Part shown: one piece after another, positions 10,335 to 19,345 of the stretch
How the letters are laid out: every line of letters begins with the position of its first letter
Numbering within the stretch: the stretch's first letter is position 1
NCBI GenBank assembly: GCA_016706865.1
Contig: JADJIS010000003.1
Coordinates: 248,001 to 312,000 of the forward strand
Source of the DNA: Bacteroidota bacterium
GTDB lineage: Bacteria; Bacteroidota; Bacteroidia; Chitinophagales; BACL12
Direction: 5' to 3'
Length of the DNA stretch: 64,000 nucleotides
The notes under the pieces: generated by a model
Seen by the model: the letters and a program-made list of their open reading frames with translations, nothing else
What the model was told of the DNA's origin: nothing
Databases searched by the model: none
Translations under genes and position numbers: made by a program

Positions 10335-10366
10335 GCGCAAATTTAAGGAAAAGAGAAGGACATAGG

Positions 10367-10402
10367 AAATATGACATATGACATATGACATATGACATAG
10401 GA
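10367..10402. repeat. Short-repeat cluster, (GACATATGACATAG) family
   Basis: Four to five tandem copies of GACATAT/GACATAG lie just upstream of recN. The same family appears near 18.8 kb and 63.2 kb. Confidence 0.8.
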
Positions 10403-10593
10403 TAGGTCATTCCCTGGAAAATGGCTTTTAACAATGAGTTATGAGTAATGAATTTTGTTTGAGTGAACCATATTTTTATTCTACTACAAAATTACTGCTG
10501 GGAAATTCTAATATATCAAAGAAATACCAGACAATTAAGAACCCAGAACTGAAACATGTAATGATCGACGAATGAGATCTACTACATTTCAAA

Positions 10594-10672
10594 ACGCAGA
10601 ACGCAGAACCCAGAACGCAGAACGCAGAACCCAGAACCCAGAACCCAGAACCCAGAACCCAGAACCCACTCT
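10594..10672. repeat. Short-repeat cluster, (CAGAACGCAGAACC) family
   Basis: About eleven 7-bp units CAGAACC/CAGAACG lie in tandem between the divergent recN and DUF3179 genes. It is the same family as the cluster at the 3' end of recN. Confidence 0.85.
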
Positions 10673-10715
10673 CTTAAATTCTTTGTAAACGTTTAAATTC
10701 ATTAAAGGCAAATCC

Positions 10716-10723
10716 TAATTTTG
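10716..10723 (+). promoter_or_regulatory. Putative -7 element with near-leaderless start
   Basis: TAATTTTG fits TAnnTTTG and ends 5 nt before the ATG at 10729. If used, the transcript would begin at or next to the start codon. Confidence 0.4.
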
Positions 10724-10728
10724 CCTGT

Positions 10729-11919
10729 ATGAAAAAATGGATACTTCCACTTGTACTTTTATTACTTTTTGTTGTTGAAATTCTCGGTATTTATTTTATT
10801 ATGCCTTTTCCCGGTAGTCAGTATGATAATACGGTAGGAATTGCGTGGTTCTTTCATAAAAATTTAATATGGATCAGGATATTGTTTCTTTTGATCGTAT
10901 TCTGGCAAGTATATAAGCTGATAAAAAATAAAAAATATTGGCGCTTTGGGTTCACAATTTTTTTTCTTTTTTTGTATACCATTATTGCCTGGTTTATCAA
11001 TACTAAAATGAATGCAGATACCATGTTTTTTCAACCGGAAAATAAAATTTTTGCCGGGGTTGCAGAGAATAAAATAGCGGAAGGGAAATTAATAATTGGT
11101 GTAGAAATAAATAATGAGTCAAAGGCTTATCCCATAGAAATTATCGGTTATCACCATCAGGTGCGTGATAATGTTGGTGGAAAAGAAATTATGGTTACCT
11201 ATTGCACTGTTTGCAGAACGGGTCGGGTATTTGATCCGGTCATAAATGGAATTTCAGAAAATTTTCGTTTGGTAGGAATGGATCATTTTAATGCAATGTT
11301 TGAAGATGAAAGCACGGGAAGCTGGTGGCGGCAGGCAACCGGGGAAGCCATCACAGGAAAATCAAAGGGAACAAAACTTACTGAAATAAATTCAGAACAA
11401 ATGACCTTGGCAGCATGGATAAGAAAACATCCGCAAACAAAAATTATGCAGCCTGATACCTTATTTTTAAAACAGTATGCAGACCTCAGCGGATTTGATG
11501 AAGGCACAATAAACAGCGATCTCGAACAACGAGATGAAAATGCCTTTCAATTTAAATCGTGGGTTGTTGCTATTAATATTAATTCAAGGTCCAAAGCATA
11601 TGACTGGAATTATCTTCTGGAAAAAAAGGTAATTAATGATGAGTTTGAAAGGACGCCCGTTTTATTGGTGATAGAAAATGACAATAAAAGTTTTCATGTT
11701 TGGAGCAGAAAAGTTGACAGTGAAATTTTGCAATTTGTACCTGATGAAAGCAGTAATAATTTTCGCGATACCAATACTAATTCAGTCTGGAATTATGATG
11801 GAAATTGTACGGAGGGAGTTTATGCCGGAAAACAATTGCTCATAATAAAATCGAGTCAGGAATTTTACCACGCATGGCAACAATTTAATCCGGAAGGAGT
11901 GAGTTATAAGATTAAATAA
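10729..11919 (+). CDS. DUF3179 domain-containing membrane protein
   Basis: 396 residues. Three hydrophobic segments lie at the N-terminus (about residues 5-25, 42-62 and 70-92), and the remainder is probably extracytoplasmic. DUF3179 hallmarks are AYPIEIIGYHHQVRD, then MVTYCTVCRTGRVFDP with a CxxC pair, and later GSWWRQATGEA. The biochemical role of DUF3179 is not established; the CxxC suggests metal or redox binding. It is transcribed opposite to recN and to the coaBC operon, and so interrupts a neighbourhood usually kept together in this phylum. Confidence 0.85.
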   Translation: MKKWILPLVLLLLFVVEILGIYFIMPFPGSQYDNTVGIAWFFHKNLIWIRILFLLIVFWQVYKLIKNKKYWRFGFTIFFLFLYTIIAWFINTKMNADTMFFQPENKIFAGVAENKIAEGKLIIGVEINNESKAYPIEIIGYHHQVRDNVGGKEIMVTYCTVCRTGRVFDPVINGISENFRLVGMDHFNAMFEDESTGSWWRQATGEAITGKSKGTKLTEINSEQMTLAAWIRKHPQTKIMQPDTLFLKQYADLSGFDEGTINSDLEQRDENAFQFKSWVVAININSRSKAYDWNYLLEKKVINDEFERTPVLLVIENDNKSFHVWSRKVDSEILQFVPDESSNNFRDTNTNSVWNYDGNCTEGVYAGKQLLIIKSSQEFYHAWQQFNPEGVSYKIK

Positions 11920-11946
11920 ATATCTGAGATTGCTTTTTTCAATTAT

Positions 11947-12846
11947 CTATTTACCTGTAAGCAACTCCTGATAACTATCGGCATTTACCGGATCCAATCT
12001 AATTAAATAGGATATGCCTTTTGCTTTTTCTGCAGGTGCGGCCTTTGAATAAATACCGAGTAATTCATCACTCTTCGCACTGAAAAAAAGTTGCATCACC
12101 ATACTGTTTGGCTGCGTGCGATTTACATTATCTAATGTTTGAAGCGACTTAGTAATGGTAGACACAGGTTTGATCTGGTCGTTATACATATTATCAAGTC
12201 CCTGACGATGGTATTGATAAAAAACATCTCTTACCACAGAAAATTTCGCATCCATTAAATTATTAATATACCAATATCTGTTTCTGGTTCCATCATAACT
12301 TTTCCAGCCTTTGAAATCGCTGTTCGAAGCCTGATTAACGATGGTCTGGGCTTTTAAAAAATATTTATCTCCACCTTTTAATGCAAATGAATCATAATCC
12401 AAACCGATAATAATATATGCATAATAAGCCAACATGGCTGTCAGATTATTGGTATATTGATTTTCGTTGAATTCCAATGGTTGATATTCCGAATAAATAA
12501 ATTCAAAATCTTTGTCCTGAAAATTAAATAAAGTGGAATTATAATCAGAACCAAAAACAGGGCGACGCGAAACTATACTGGTTTGCGCTCTGAATCTATC
12601 ACTGGCGAGTTCTTCCGTAATGGAAATTAAGATCTGACATTCAATTCTTTCGTCCGGTAGAAAAACATCATCTGTCCATTTGCGGGTATTCATAAATTCG
12701 AATATCGCAGTTTCCAGGGTTTTAAATATTTTGGGATCTGTTTGAGTTACTTTTTCGGCATTAATGGTTACGGCACAATTTATTTCCTGTGCAAATAATT
12801 GCGACCCGAAAAAAACGAAGGATAGAATAATAAATATTTTACGCAT
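11947..12846 (-). CDS. DUF4835 family secreted protein
   Basis: 299 residues with a signal peptide (residues 1-19, ending LFAQ). DUF4835 features are CAVTINAEKV near the mature start, TLETAIFEFMNTRKWTDD, a block with FEFIYSEYQPLEF, and TAMLAYYAYIIIGLDYDSF, followed by a helical C-terminal part. The family is restricted to Bacteroidota and has no assigned reaction. It is regularly encoded next to coaBC and recN, which suggests an envelope function linked to this operon. Its start overlaps the end of coaBC by 8 nt, which supports translational coupling. Confidence 0.88.
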   Translation of the reverse strand: MRKIFIILSFVFFGSQLFAQEINCAVTINAEKVTQTDPKIFKTLETAIFEFMNTRKWTDDVFLPDERIECQILISITEELASDRFRAQTSIVSRRPVFGSDYNSTLFNFQDKDFEFIYSEYQPLEFNENQYTNNLTAMLAYYAYIIIGLDYDSFALKGGDKYFLKAQTIVNQASNSDFKGWKSYDGTRNRYWYINNLMDAKFSVVRDVFYQYHRQGLDNMYNDQIKPVSTITKSLQTLDNVNRTQPNSMVMQLFFSAKSDELLGIYSKAAPAEKAKGISYLIRLDPVNADSYQELLTGK

Positions 12847-14056
12847 GGGTCATTTTTATAATTTGGTTAACGATATCCTGAGCTACTTCTTTTTTACTCT
12901 TTAATTCAAAGTTAATCAGATTTTTATTCTTGTCCAATATCGATATTTTGTTCGAATCGTGCTGAAAACCTGCTCCTGCATCCTGTAATGAATTCAAGAT
13001 GATCATATCCAGGTGCTTTTCCGTTAATTTTTTCTCTGCATTTTCCAATGCGTTGTTTGTTTCCAGTGCAAATCCTATCACCAATTGTTTTGAATCTTTT
13101 AACAAAGCCATTTCCTTCAATATATCCACCGTTCTTTTAAGGTGCAAAACCATGCCGTTTTTATTTTCAGCGGTTTTTTTAATTTTTTCAGCCGCGGGAT
13201 CCTCCGGTGTGAAATCTGCCACAGCGGCAGCACTTATAAAAATATCACTTAAAGGAAATTCCCTCGAACATACACTGAACATTTGTTCCGCATTTGTTAC
13301 TGCAATTTTTTCGATGGAAACATCATTGGTGTTAATCTGAACAGGGCCGTGAACTAAGGTAACTTCTGCACCCGCCTCCGCCAAACATTCGGCCAATGCA
13401 AAACCCATTTTCCCAGACGAATAATTCCCTATGAAACGAACCGGATCAATCGCTTCGTATGTGGGTCCGGCTGTTATTAATACCTTTTTTCCGGCTAATG
13501 GTCTTACTGTTGTGGAAAAGAATTTATGTATTTGTTTAACAATATTTTCAGGTTCGGGCATTCTGCCTTCGCCATGTAAACCGCTGGCTAATTCACCACT
13601 TTCAGGTTGTAGAATAATATTGCCATTTTTAGTCAGTGTATCAATATTATTTGTTGTAGCTGGATGTTTCCACATATCCAGATCCATGGCCGGAGCGAGC
13701 ATCACTTTGCATCGTGAAGATAAATAGGTTGCCAATAAAAAATTATCTGCAATTCCGGCTGCCATTTTTGCGATGGTATTTGCAGTTGCCGGTGCTATTA
13801 AAAATAGATCCGGCCATAAACCTGCTGAAACATGATTGTTCCACGTTCCATCATTTGCATTATAAAAATCAACTGCAACAGGATTTTTTGAAAGGGTGGA
13901 AAAAGTTAAGACCCCGATAAACGCTTTCGCATCCGGGGTCATAATTATTTTAACCTCTGCACCTTCCTTAATTAATGATCTGGTAAGATGAGCGCATTTG
14001 TAAGCGGAAATTCCTCCGCACACACCTAACAGAATTTTTTTGCCCGCTAAGGACAT
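12839..14056 (-). CDS. coaBC: Bifunctional phosphopantothenoylcysteine decarboxylase / phosphopantothenate-cysteine ligase
   Basis: 405 residues, full length. It catalyses two consecutive steps of coenzyme A synthesis: ligation of cysteine to 4'-phosphopantothenate (CoaB) and FMN-dependent decarboxylation (CoaC). The CoaC half (residues 1-185) shows GVCGGISAYK, the His in NNHVSAGLWPD, the PATANT motif, PAMDLDMW, and GELASGLHGEGRMPEP. In this last motif a Ser stands where the E. coli Dfp clamp has Cys. The CoaB half (from KKVLITAGPT) shows DPVRFIGNYSSGKMG, AAAVADF and a KIKK lysine pair. It overlaps rpoZ by 1 nt and DUF4835 by 8 nt. Confidence 0.95.
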   Translation of the reverse strand: MSLAGKKILLGVCGGISAYKCAHLTRSLIKEGAEVKIIMTPDAKAFIGVLTFSTLSKNPVAVDFYNANDGTWNNHVSAGLWPDLFLIAPATANTIAKMAAGIADNFLLATYLSSRCKVMLAPAMDLDMWKHPATTNNIDTLTKNGNIILQPESGELASGLHGEGRMPEPENIVKQIHKFFSTTVRPLAGKKVLITAGPTYEAIDPVRFIGNYSSGKMGFALAECLAEAGAEVTLVHGPVQINTNDVSIEKIAVTNAEQMFSVCSREFPLSDIFISAAAVADFTPEDPAAEKIKKTAENKNGMVLHLKRTVDILKEMALLKDSKQLVIGFALETNNALENAEKKLTEKHLDMIILNSLQDAGAGFQHDSNKISILDKNKNLINFELKSKKEVAQDIVNQIIKMTHA

Positions 14057-14424
14057 TATTTTACTTCTTTTACTTCCTTTATTTCAGCAATAGGAGCAGC
14101 AGTTTCACGTTCGCGCCAGTATAATTTTTCTTCTAAAAATTCATCTAATGCTACAATTGTTGCCTTAGGTAATTTTTCATAGAATCTTGATATCTCGATC
14201 TGTTCGCGATTCTCAAATACTTCTTCCAAATTGTCCTGATGTGTTGCAAATTCTTCCAGCTTGCTGTGTAATTCAGTGCGGATCAACTGTGTGATCTGCT
14301 CCGAACGTTTAGAGATCATATGAATGGATTGATAGATATTACCGGAAACATTCTGGATATCTTTCAAACTTTGCACCTCTATTTGCGGTGATAATTGCGT
14401 ATTAATTTTCTTTAGTGAACTCAT
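14056..14424 (-). CDS. rpoZ: RNA polymerase omega subunit, Bacteroidota type
   Basis: 122 residues. The segment GNIYQSIHMISKRSEQI is the Bacteroidota version of the omega core, which binds the beta' C-terminus and helps RNA polymerase assembly. The remainder is charged helix ending in a Lys/Glu-rich tail (IKEVKEVK). It lies between bamD, whose end it overlaps by 23 nt, and coaBC, the usual order in this phylum. Confidence 0.88.
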   Translation of the reverse strand: MSSLKKINTQLSPQIEVQSLKDIQNVSGNIYQSIHMISKRSEQITQLIRTELHSKLEEFATHQDNLEEVFENREQIEISRFYEKLPKATIVALDEFLEEKLYWRERETAAPIAEIKEVKEVK

Positions 14425-15256
14425 TACAATCTATTTTATAAGTATTTATTTCGGTTAATGCTTTTTGTCTAAGGTCTATACTTCTTTCGTATAATGATTT
14501 GGCCTGATCAGCTTTTTTGCTTTGGGGATATTGAGATATAAATTCCTGATAACTGTCTATTGCCTTATCATAACGTTCTTCTTTACGGCAAACCACACTT
14601 TGTCCTGCATAATTAAAATAACTGCTCACGATCTTAAAACCTATTTCTTCTGCATCTCTTGTATCAGGAAATTGCAATAGAACATTATTAAAAGTGATGG
14701 CTGCTGCCTGATAATCTTCCGTTGCATAATAAAGTTCCGCACTATAGATCAGTTTTTCTTCCAATTTAGCCCTGAGCGTATCCATATATGCATTTGCCTG
14801 AGGACCAAGTGAACTTTTAGGGTATACATCAATAAAATATTGAAAGGCTTCTATTGATTTATACGAATAAGTTTGATCCAGCTGGAACCTTGGAGAGGCA
14901 TCGTACATGGCTTTGGCGCTCATATACAAGGTCTCCTCTGCTTCTCCTGATAGTGGAAATGTTACAAAAACCTGTTTGAAAAGGGTAGCAGCAGAAAAAA
15001 AATCGCCCTGACCATAATAACAATAGGCCATGTAATATCTTATCTGTTTTTCTTCGGCGGAACCGATCTTCACTGTCAGCAGCTGATCCAGCAATGGCAA
15101 GGCTCGGGCGTAGTCGCCCTTGTTGTAATATTCCTTAGCTTTCACGTACTTTAATTCAAAGTCGTCGCTCTTCAATATTTTATCATATTGACATCCGGTG
15201 AAAACTCCGAAAGAAAGTAGTATAATTGTGATGGCAATTACCCTTGTCTTATGCAT
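14402..15256 (-). CDS. bamD: Outer membrane protein assembly factor BamD
   Basis: 284 residues. It is a lipoprotein: LLSFGVFTGC is a signal peptide with lipobox, the acylated Cys near residue 22. Five TPR-like helix pairs follow (AKEYYNKGDYARALPLLDQL, then MAYCYYGQGDFFSAATLFK and so on). BamD is the essential TPR lipoprotein of the BAM complex, which folds beta-barrels into the outer membrane. It is the first gene of the bamD-rpoZ-coaBC-DUF4835 operon and is divergent from the oxoamine synthase gene. Confidence 0.92.
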   Translation of the reverse strand: MHKTRVIAITIILLSFGVFTGCQYDKILKSDDFELKYVKAKEYYNKGDYARALPLLDQLLTVKIGSAEEKQIRYYMAYCYYGQGDFFSAATLFKQVFVTFPLSGEAEETLYMSAKAMYDASPRFQLDQTYSYKSIEAFQYFIDVYPKSSLGPQANAYMDTLRAKLEEKLIYSAELYYATEDYQAAAITFNNVLLQFPDTRDAEEIGFKIVSSYFNYAGQSVVCRKEERYDKAIDSYQEFISQYPQSKKADQAKSLYERSIDLRQKALTEINTYKIDCNEFTKEN

Positions 15257-15352
15257 AAGAGGCGCAAAGTTAATAAATATAAACGGTAAACGTAACTATC
15301 GTAAATTTATTGAAAACTTAGCATAAAATTTTTTAGACCAAGTTTAACGTAA

Positions 15353-15360
15353 TATCTTTG
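15353..15360 (+). promoter_or_regulatory. Putative -7 promoter element
   Basis: TATCTTTG in the context GTAATATCTTTGCACAC is a very typical Bacteroidota -7 box. It lies 34 nt upstream of the oxoamine synthase start. Confidence 0.6.
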
Positions 15361-15394
15361 CACACTTTTTAAAGTAAAAAACCAACCTTACGCT

Positions 15395-16636
15395 ATGGAT
15401 ATTTTTGATAAATTACGTAAAGACAGAGGCCCACTAGGCAAATGGAGCGATGTGGCTCATGGATATATGATGTTCCCGAAATTGGAAGGAGAGATAGGGC
15501 CACGTATGTTTTTCAGAGGAAAGGAGCGCATTACATGGAGTTTGAATAATTATCTCGGACTGGCAAATCACCCCGAGGTGAGAAAAGTGGATGCGGAAGC
15601 TGCAGCGCAATGGGGTATGGCATTTCCAATGGGAAGCCGCATGATGAGTGGAAATTCTGATCATCACGAACAACTGGAAAATGAATTGAGTGCTTTTGTG
15701 ATGAAAGAAGATACTTTTCTGTTAAACTATGGTTATCAGGGTATTATGAGTGCGATAGATGCTATTTGTAACCGTCACGATGTGATTGTTTACGATGCTG
15801 AAAGCCACGCATGTATTATTGATGGTGTGCGTTTGCATCAGGGAAAAAGATTTGTTTATCGCCATAACGATATAGAAAATTGTGAAGTTCAGTTGAAACG
15901 TGCAACGGAACTGATTCAGGGAACTCCCGGTGGAATTCTTTTGATCACGGAAGGTGTTTTTGGAATGGGGGGAGACCAGGGGAAATTAAAGGAAGTTGTA
16001 GAACTTAAAAAGAAATATGATTTCCGTCTCTTGGTGGACGATGCGCATGGTTTTGGAACCATGGGCGAAACCGGAGCTGGAACAGGAGAAGCACAGGGTT
16101 GTCAGGATGGTATCGACCTTTATTTTTCCACTTTCGCCAAATCAATGGCAAGTATTGGAGCATTTATTTCAGGTGAAAAAGCAGTCATCTGGAATTTGAG
16201 ATATAATTTACGTTCACAGATCTATGCAAAATCATTGCCGATGCCTATTGTGATCGGCAATTTGAAACGACTCGAATTACTGCGCAGCAAGCCTGAACTG
16301 AAGGCTAAACTCTGGGACAACGTAAATAAACTACAGGAAGGATTCCGAAGCAGAGGATTTGATCTCGGAAATACCAATAGTCCGGTAACGCCTGTATTTT
16401 TAAAAGTGAGTATTCCAGAAACAATAAACCTGGTAGTTGATCTTAGAGAAAACCACGGCATTTTTTGTTCGGCAGTTACCTATCCGGTAATTCCGAAAGG
16501 AATGTTAATGTTGAGAATAATTCCAACTTCTTCTCATAGCGACGAGGAGATTCGATTAACTCTTGAAGCTTTTGAAGCCATAAGAGAAAAAATTGAAAGT
16601 GGAGTTTACCTTCAACAGGAATTAGCTAAGGTTTAA
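15395..16636 (+). CDS. Alpha-oxoamine synthase family PLP enzyme (serine palmitoyltransferase / cysteate acyltransferase type)
   Basis: 413 residues, fold-type I aminotransferase. These enzymes condense an amino acid with an acyl-thioester and release CO2. In Bacteroidota the family includes serine palmitoyltransferase (sphingolipids), the cysteate acyltransferase of sulfonolipid synthesis, and KBL/BioF. Seen: the N-terminal segment SLNNYLGLANHPEV, the SGNSDHHEQLE loop, the His/Asp block LLVDDAHGFGTMGETG, and the PLP Lys in YFSTFAKSMASIGAF. The N-terminus GPLGKWSDVAHGYMMFPKLE is longer than in BioF/KBL and favours the lipid-type members. I cannot tell serine from cysteate as substrate. Confidence 0.85.
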   Translation: MDIFDKLRKDRGPLGKWSDVAHGYMMFPKLEGEIGPRMFFRGKERITWSLNNYLGLANHPEVRKVDAEAAAQWGMAFPMGSRMMSGNSDHHEQLENELSAFVMKEDTFLLNYGYQGIMSAIDAICNRHDVIVYDAESHACIIDGVRLHQGKRFVYRHNDIENCEVQLKRATELIQGTPGGILLITEGVFGMGGDQGKLKEVVELKKKYDFRLLVDDAHGFGTMGETGAGTGEAQGCQDGIDLYFSTFAKSMASIGAFISGEKAVIWNLRYNLRSQIYAKSLPMPIVIGNLKRLELLRSKPELKAKLWDNVNKLQEGFRSRGFDLGNTNSPVTPVFLKVSIPETINLVVDLRENHGIFCSAVTYPVIPKGMLMLRIIPTSSHSDEEIRLTLEAFEAIREKIESGVYLQQELAKV

Positions 16637-16751
16637 GTATCTTAAGGCGCATTTTTATTCCTTATTAACTTTTTTGCGACCCAATTATAATTATCTGCAA
16701 ATGAACCTGCAGGTAATGGTAATTTTTGTAATTTTAAACACATATTATTTT

Positions 16752-16940
16752 ATGAACATGCAACAAAAATTCAACCAGCTGAAATCCCTCATTAACCTTG
16801 CAGAAGAAGACATGCAAAAATTCACTACAAAAGGAAACAAAACCGCAGGAACGAGGCTCCGAAAATCGTTGCAGGACATGAAAGATATTTCTACAGAAAT
16901 CAGAAAGGAAGTGCTTGAATCTCGAAAAATGAAAGTGTAG
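16752..16940 (+). CDS. Histone H1-like small nucleoid peptide
   Basis: About 61-63 residues from the ATG at 16752 or 16758. The sequence QQKFNQLKSLINLAEEDMQK, then TKGNKTAGTRLRKSLQDMKD, matches the short 'histone H1' peptides of Bacteroidota: helical, basic, with a conserved TKGNKxAGTRxRK block. They are thought to bind DNA and compact the nucleoid. An upstream extension to 16674 is open but lacks the family pattern. The stop codon is followed after 2 nt by an AATTGATAATTGACAA repeat. Confidence 0.75.
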   Translation: MNMQQKFNQLKSLINLAEEDMQKFTTKGNKTAGTRLRKSLQDMKDISTEIRKEVLESRKMKV

Positions 16941-17171
16941 GTAATTGATAATTGACAATTGATAATTGATAATGGGGAATAACGTGGGAGGAAAATTTCA
17001 GTCTTTGGAAATTGATAATTGACAATTGATAATTGACAATGGGGAATAACGTGGGAGGAAAATTTCAGTCTTTGGAAATTGATAATTGACAATTGATAAT
17101 TGACAATTGGGATCCGGGTAGGAGGGAAATTATAGACTGAAGAAAATGATAATTGATAATTGTTAAATGAT
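16941..17171. repeat. Short-repeat cluster with ~67-bp higher-order unit
   Basis: AATTGATAATTGACAATTGA blocks alternate with a conserved spacer (GGGGAATAACGTGGGAGG, then AAAATTTCAGTCTTTGG). There are two full higher-order units and one to two degenerate ones. Confidence 0.85.
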
Positions 17172-17259
17172 AACGGGAATTTACTTTGGAGGGAAATGGT
17201 AGACATTATTGGGATTTAGAATTGGTTTTTTTTATTTTTTTTTATTAAGTTTTATTGTG

Positions 17260-17610
17260 ATGAAGGAAAGTGTGGTGAGGGATAAGAGTATGCTGTTTGC
17301 AATAGATATTGTAAATCTGTGTAAAGAATTACAAGAGAAAAAAGAATTTATTATCTCTAAACAATTATTGCGCTCCGGAACTTCAATCGGTGCAATGGTT
17401 AGAGAAGCTGAGCAAGCGGAAAGCACCAAAGATTTTATTCATAAACTCTCCATAGCTCTTAAAGAAGCACATGAATCAGAATACTGGCTTGAACTGCTTT
17501 TTAAAACAAATTATATCTCAAAGGCAAAATTTGAAGAAATGACAAATAAAGCAGGGGAATTGATACGTTTATTAACAAGTATCATCAAGACATCAAAGCT
17601 AAAACTGTAA
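17260..17610 (+). CDS. Four-helix bundle protein (S23 / 23S intervening-sequence type)
   Basis: 116 residues from the ATG at 17260 (MKESVVRDKSMLFA); the open frame to 17209 starts inside low-complexity sequence. Family features are FAIDIVNLCKEL, the LLRSGTSIGAMVREAEQAES block, and SIALKEAHESEYWLELL. These proteins form pentameric four-helix bundles first seen inside 23S rRNA intervening sequences. Free-standing copies such as this one are common in Bacteroidota and have no proven role. It lies between two short-repeat clusters. Confidence 0.85.
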   Translation: MKESVVRDKSMLFAIDIVNLCKELQEKKEFIISKQLLRSGTSIGAMVREAEQAESTKDFIHKLSIALKEAHESEYWLELLFKTNYISKAKFEEMTNKAGELIRLLTSIIKTSKLKL

Positions 17611-17802
17611 ATAAATTATTTGTTTATCATTTCACAAAAATGTATAATGGTAAGGATTATTATTCACGATAAAATATTTAATTATTTTATCTCATTAATG
17701 TAAAATGGTTTGCAGAATTTTACGGCAGTAAAAATTGTCAATTTCCTATATCATTATTCCATCTAAAAGCATAATGGTAAACTAGAATTTTACAGCAGTA
17801 AT

Positions 17803-17855
17803 AATTGTCAATTGTCAATTGTCAATTGTCAATTCAGTTGTCAATTGTCAATTCG
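17803..17855. repeat. Short-repeat cluster, (TTGTCAATTGTCAA) family
   Basis: About six copies of GTCAATT. The stop codon and about five codons of dapA (LTIDN) lie inside it. Confidence 0.85.
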
Positions 17856-18751
17856 ACTGCTATTTTTTGTTCAAGGTCAGGACTCACTTTCCACAACGGC
17901 AATCTCACCTTCTCCCCACATACTCCCAGTTGTTTGAGGGCGGATTTTACGCCGGCGGGACTTCCTTCTTTGAAAATTAAATCGGTGAATTGGAGGAGCG
18001 AATAATGTAATTTATTTGCAGAGATAAAATCTTGTTTTAGGCTTAATCTAACCATTTCTGTGAAGGGTTTTGGCAGGGCATTGGCAACTACGGAAATTAC
18101 ACCATGCATTCCTAAAGCAATAAATGGTAAAGTGATAGGATCATCACCACTGATGATTAAAAAGTTTGAAGGTGCATCGCGGATTATTTTCATGCACTGC
18201 ATAAAATTTCCGCTGGCCTCTTTAATTGCTATTACATTTTGCGAATCACTTACAATTCTTAAAGTAGTTTCCGCTTCCATATTGGAACTTGTGCGGCCGG
18301 GAACATTATATAAAATGATTGGAAGAGAAACATTTTTATCTATCTCTAGATAGTGCTGATAAATTCCCTCTTGTGAAGGTTTATTATAATACGGTGATGC
18401 AATTAATATCGCATCAATATTATTGTCGGCTGTTTTATCTGTTGTATACTTTTTAACAGAACGAATGATCTCTGCAGTATTATTTCCACCAAATCCCCCA
18501 ACAACAGGAACCCTTTTATTCGCGATCTTTAAAGTAAAATCAATAATAGAAAATCTTTCCTCCTCACTCAGCGTAGCACTTTCACCGGTTGTTCCCATAC
18601 TCACCAAATATTCAACTCCACCCGAAATTACATGTTCAATTAATTTTTCCAATCCTCCAAAATCAATTGTATCATCCTCATGAAATGGTGTCACCAATGC
18701 AACGCCGGTGCCTTTGAATTTGTTTAGAAGTTCGTAGTTGTAATTATGCAT
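17834..18751 (-). CDS. dapA: 4-hydroxy-tetrahydrodipicolinate synthase
   Basis: 305 residues. A class I aldolase that condenses pyruvate with aspartate semialdehyde, the first committed step of the diaminopimelate/lysine pathway. Seen: GTGVALVTPF near the N-terminus, the MGTTGESATLSEEE substrate loop, the Tyr in LYNVPGRTSSNM, the Schiff-base Lys in VIAIKEASGN, and the ISGDD motif. The last residues (LTIDN) are encoded by the adjacent repeat, which also supplies the stop. Two minus-strand core genes, a DUF6913-like gene and accA, lie upstream behind a large repeat array. Confidence 0.95.
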   Translation of the reverse strand: MHNYNYELLNKFKGTGVALVTPFHEDDTIDFGGLEKLIEHVISGGVEYLVSMGTTGESATLSEEERFSIIDFTLKIANKRVPVVGGFGGNNTAEIIRSVKKYTTDKTADNNIDAILIASPYYNKPSQEGIYQHYLEIDKNVSLPIILYNVPGRTSSNMEAETTLRIVSDSQNVIAIKEASGNFMQCMKIIRDAPSNFLIISGDDPITLPFIALGMHGVISVVANALPKPFTEMVRLSLKQDFISANKLHYSLLQFTDLIFKEGSPAGVKSALKQLGVCGEKVRLPLWKVSPDLEQKIAVELTIDN

Positions 18752-18768
18752 TGTTTAGGATTTAGGAA

Positions 18769-18826
18769 GTAGGAAGTAGGACATAGGACGTAGGACATAG
18801 GACATAGGACATAAGACATAGGACAG
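18769..18826. repeat. Short-repeat cluster, (GTAGGACATAGGAC) family
   Basis: About eight GGACATA/GGACGTA 7-mers in tandem, beginning shortly upstream of the dapA start codon. Confidence 0.85.
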
Positions 18827-18874
18827 ATAAACGTTGGTGCGATGATTTTAGTTTTCTTTTAATGTTATGGTTTT

Positions 18875-19345
18875 TCAAATTCTCAATTCTCAACTCTCAA
18901 TTCTCAATTCTTTTTTTGGCTGTTCCAATTGTCAATTGTCAATTATCAATTGTCAATTTTTTTTTGGCTGTTTCATTCTCAATTCTCAACTCTCAATTCT
19001 CAATTCCTTTTTGGCTGTTCAAATTGTCAATTATCAATTGTCAATTGTCAATTTTTTTTGCTGTTTCATTCTCAATTCTCAACTCTCAATTCTCAATTCC
19101 TTTTTGGCTGTTCCAATTGTCAATTGTCAATTGTCAATTATCAATTATCAATTATTTTTTGGCTGTTTCATTCTCAATTCTCAACTCTCAATTCTCAATT
19201 CCTTTTTGGCTGTTCAAATTGTCAATTATCAATTATCAATTGTCAATTTTTTTTGGCTGTTTCATTCTCAATTCTCAACTCTCAATTCTCAATTCCTTTT
19301 GGCTGTTCAAATTGTCAATTATCAATTGTCAATTATCAATTGCTC
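18875..19345. repeat. 470-bp composite repeat array with four ~95-100-bp units
   Basis: Two short-repeat families alternate regularly: TCAATTCTCAACTCTCAATT blocks and TTGTCAATTATCAATTGTCA blocks, each separated by the spacer TTTTTGGCTGTTC. The GCTGTTTC spacer starts near 18968, 19061, 19163 and 19257, giving a higher-order period of about 95-100 bp. The distal end supplies the stop codon of the DUF6913-like gene (19336-19338). All three plus frames are open by chance across it. Confidence 0.9.

Noticed and set aside
10335..10391. N-terminal extension of recN
   Set aside because: The extra 19 codons are mostly a translated GACATAT short repeat; the family start is the Met at 10334.
16745..17206. 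Minus-strand ORF of 153 codons
   Set aside because: Mostly translated short repeats, antisense to the histone H1-like gene.
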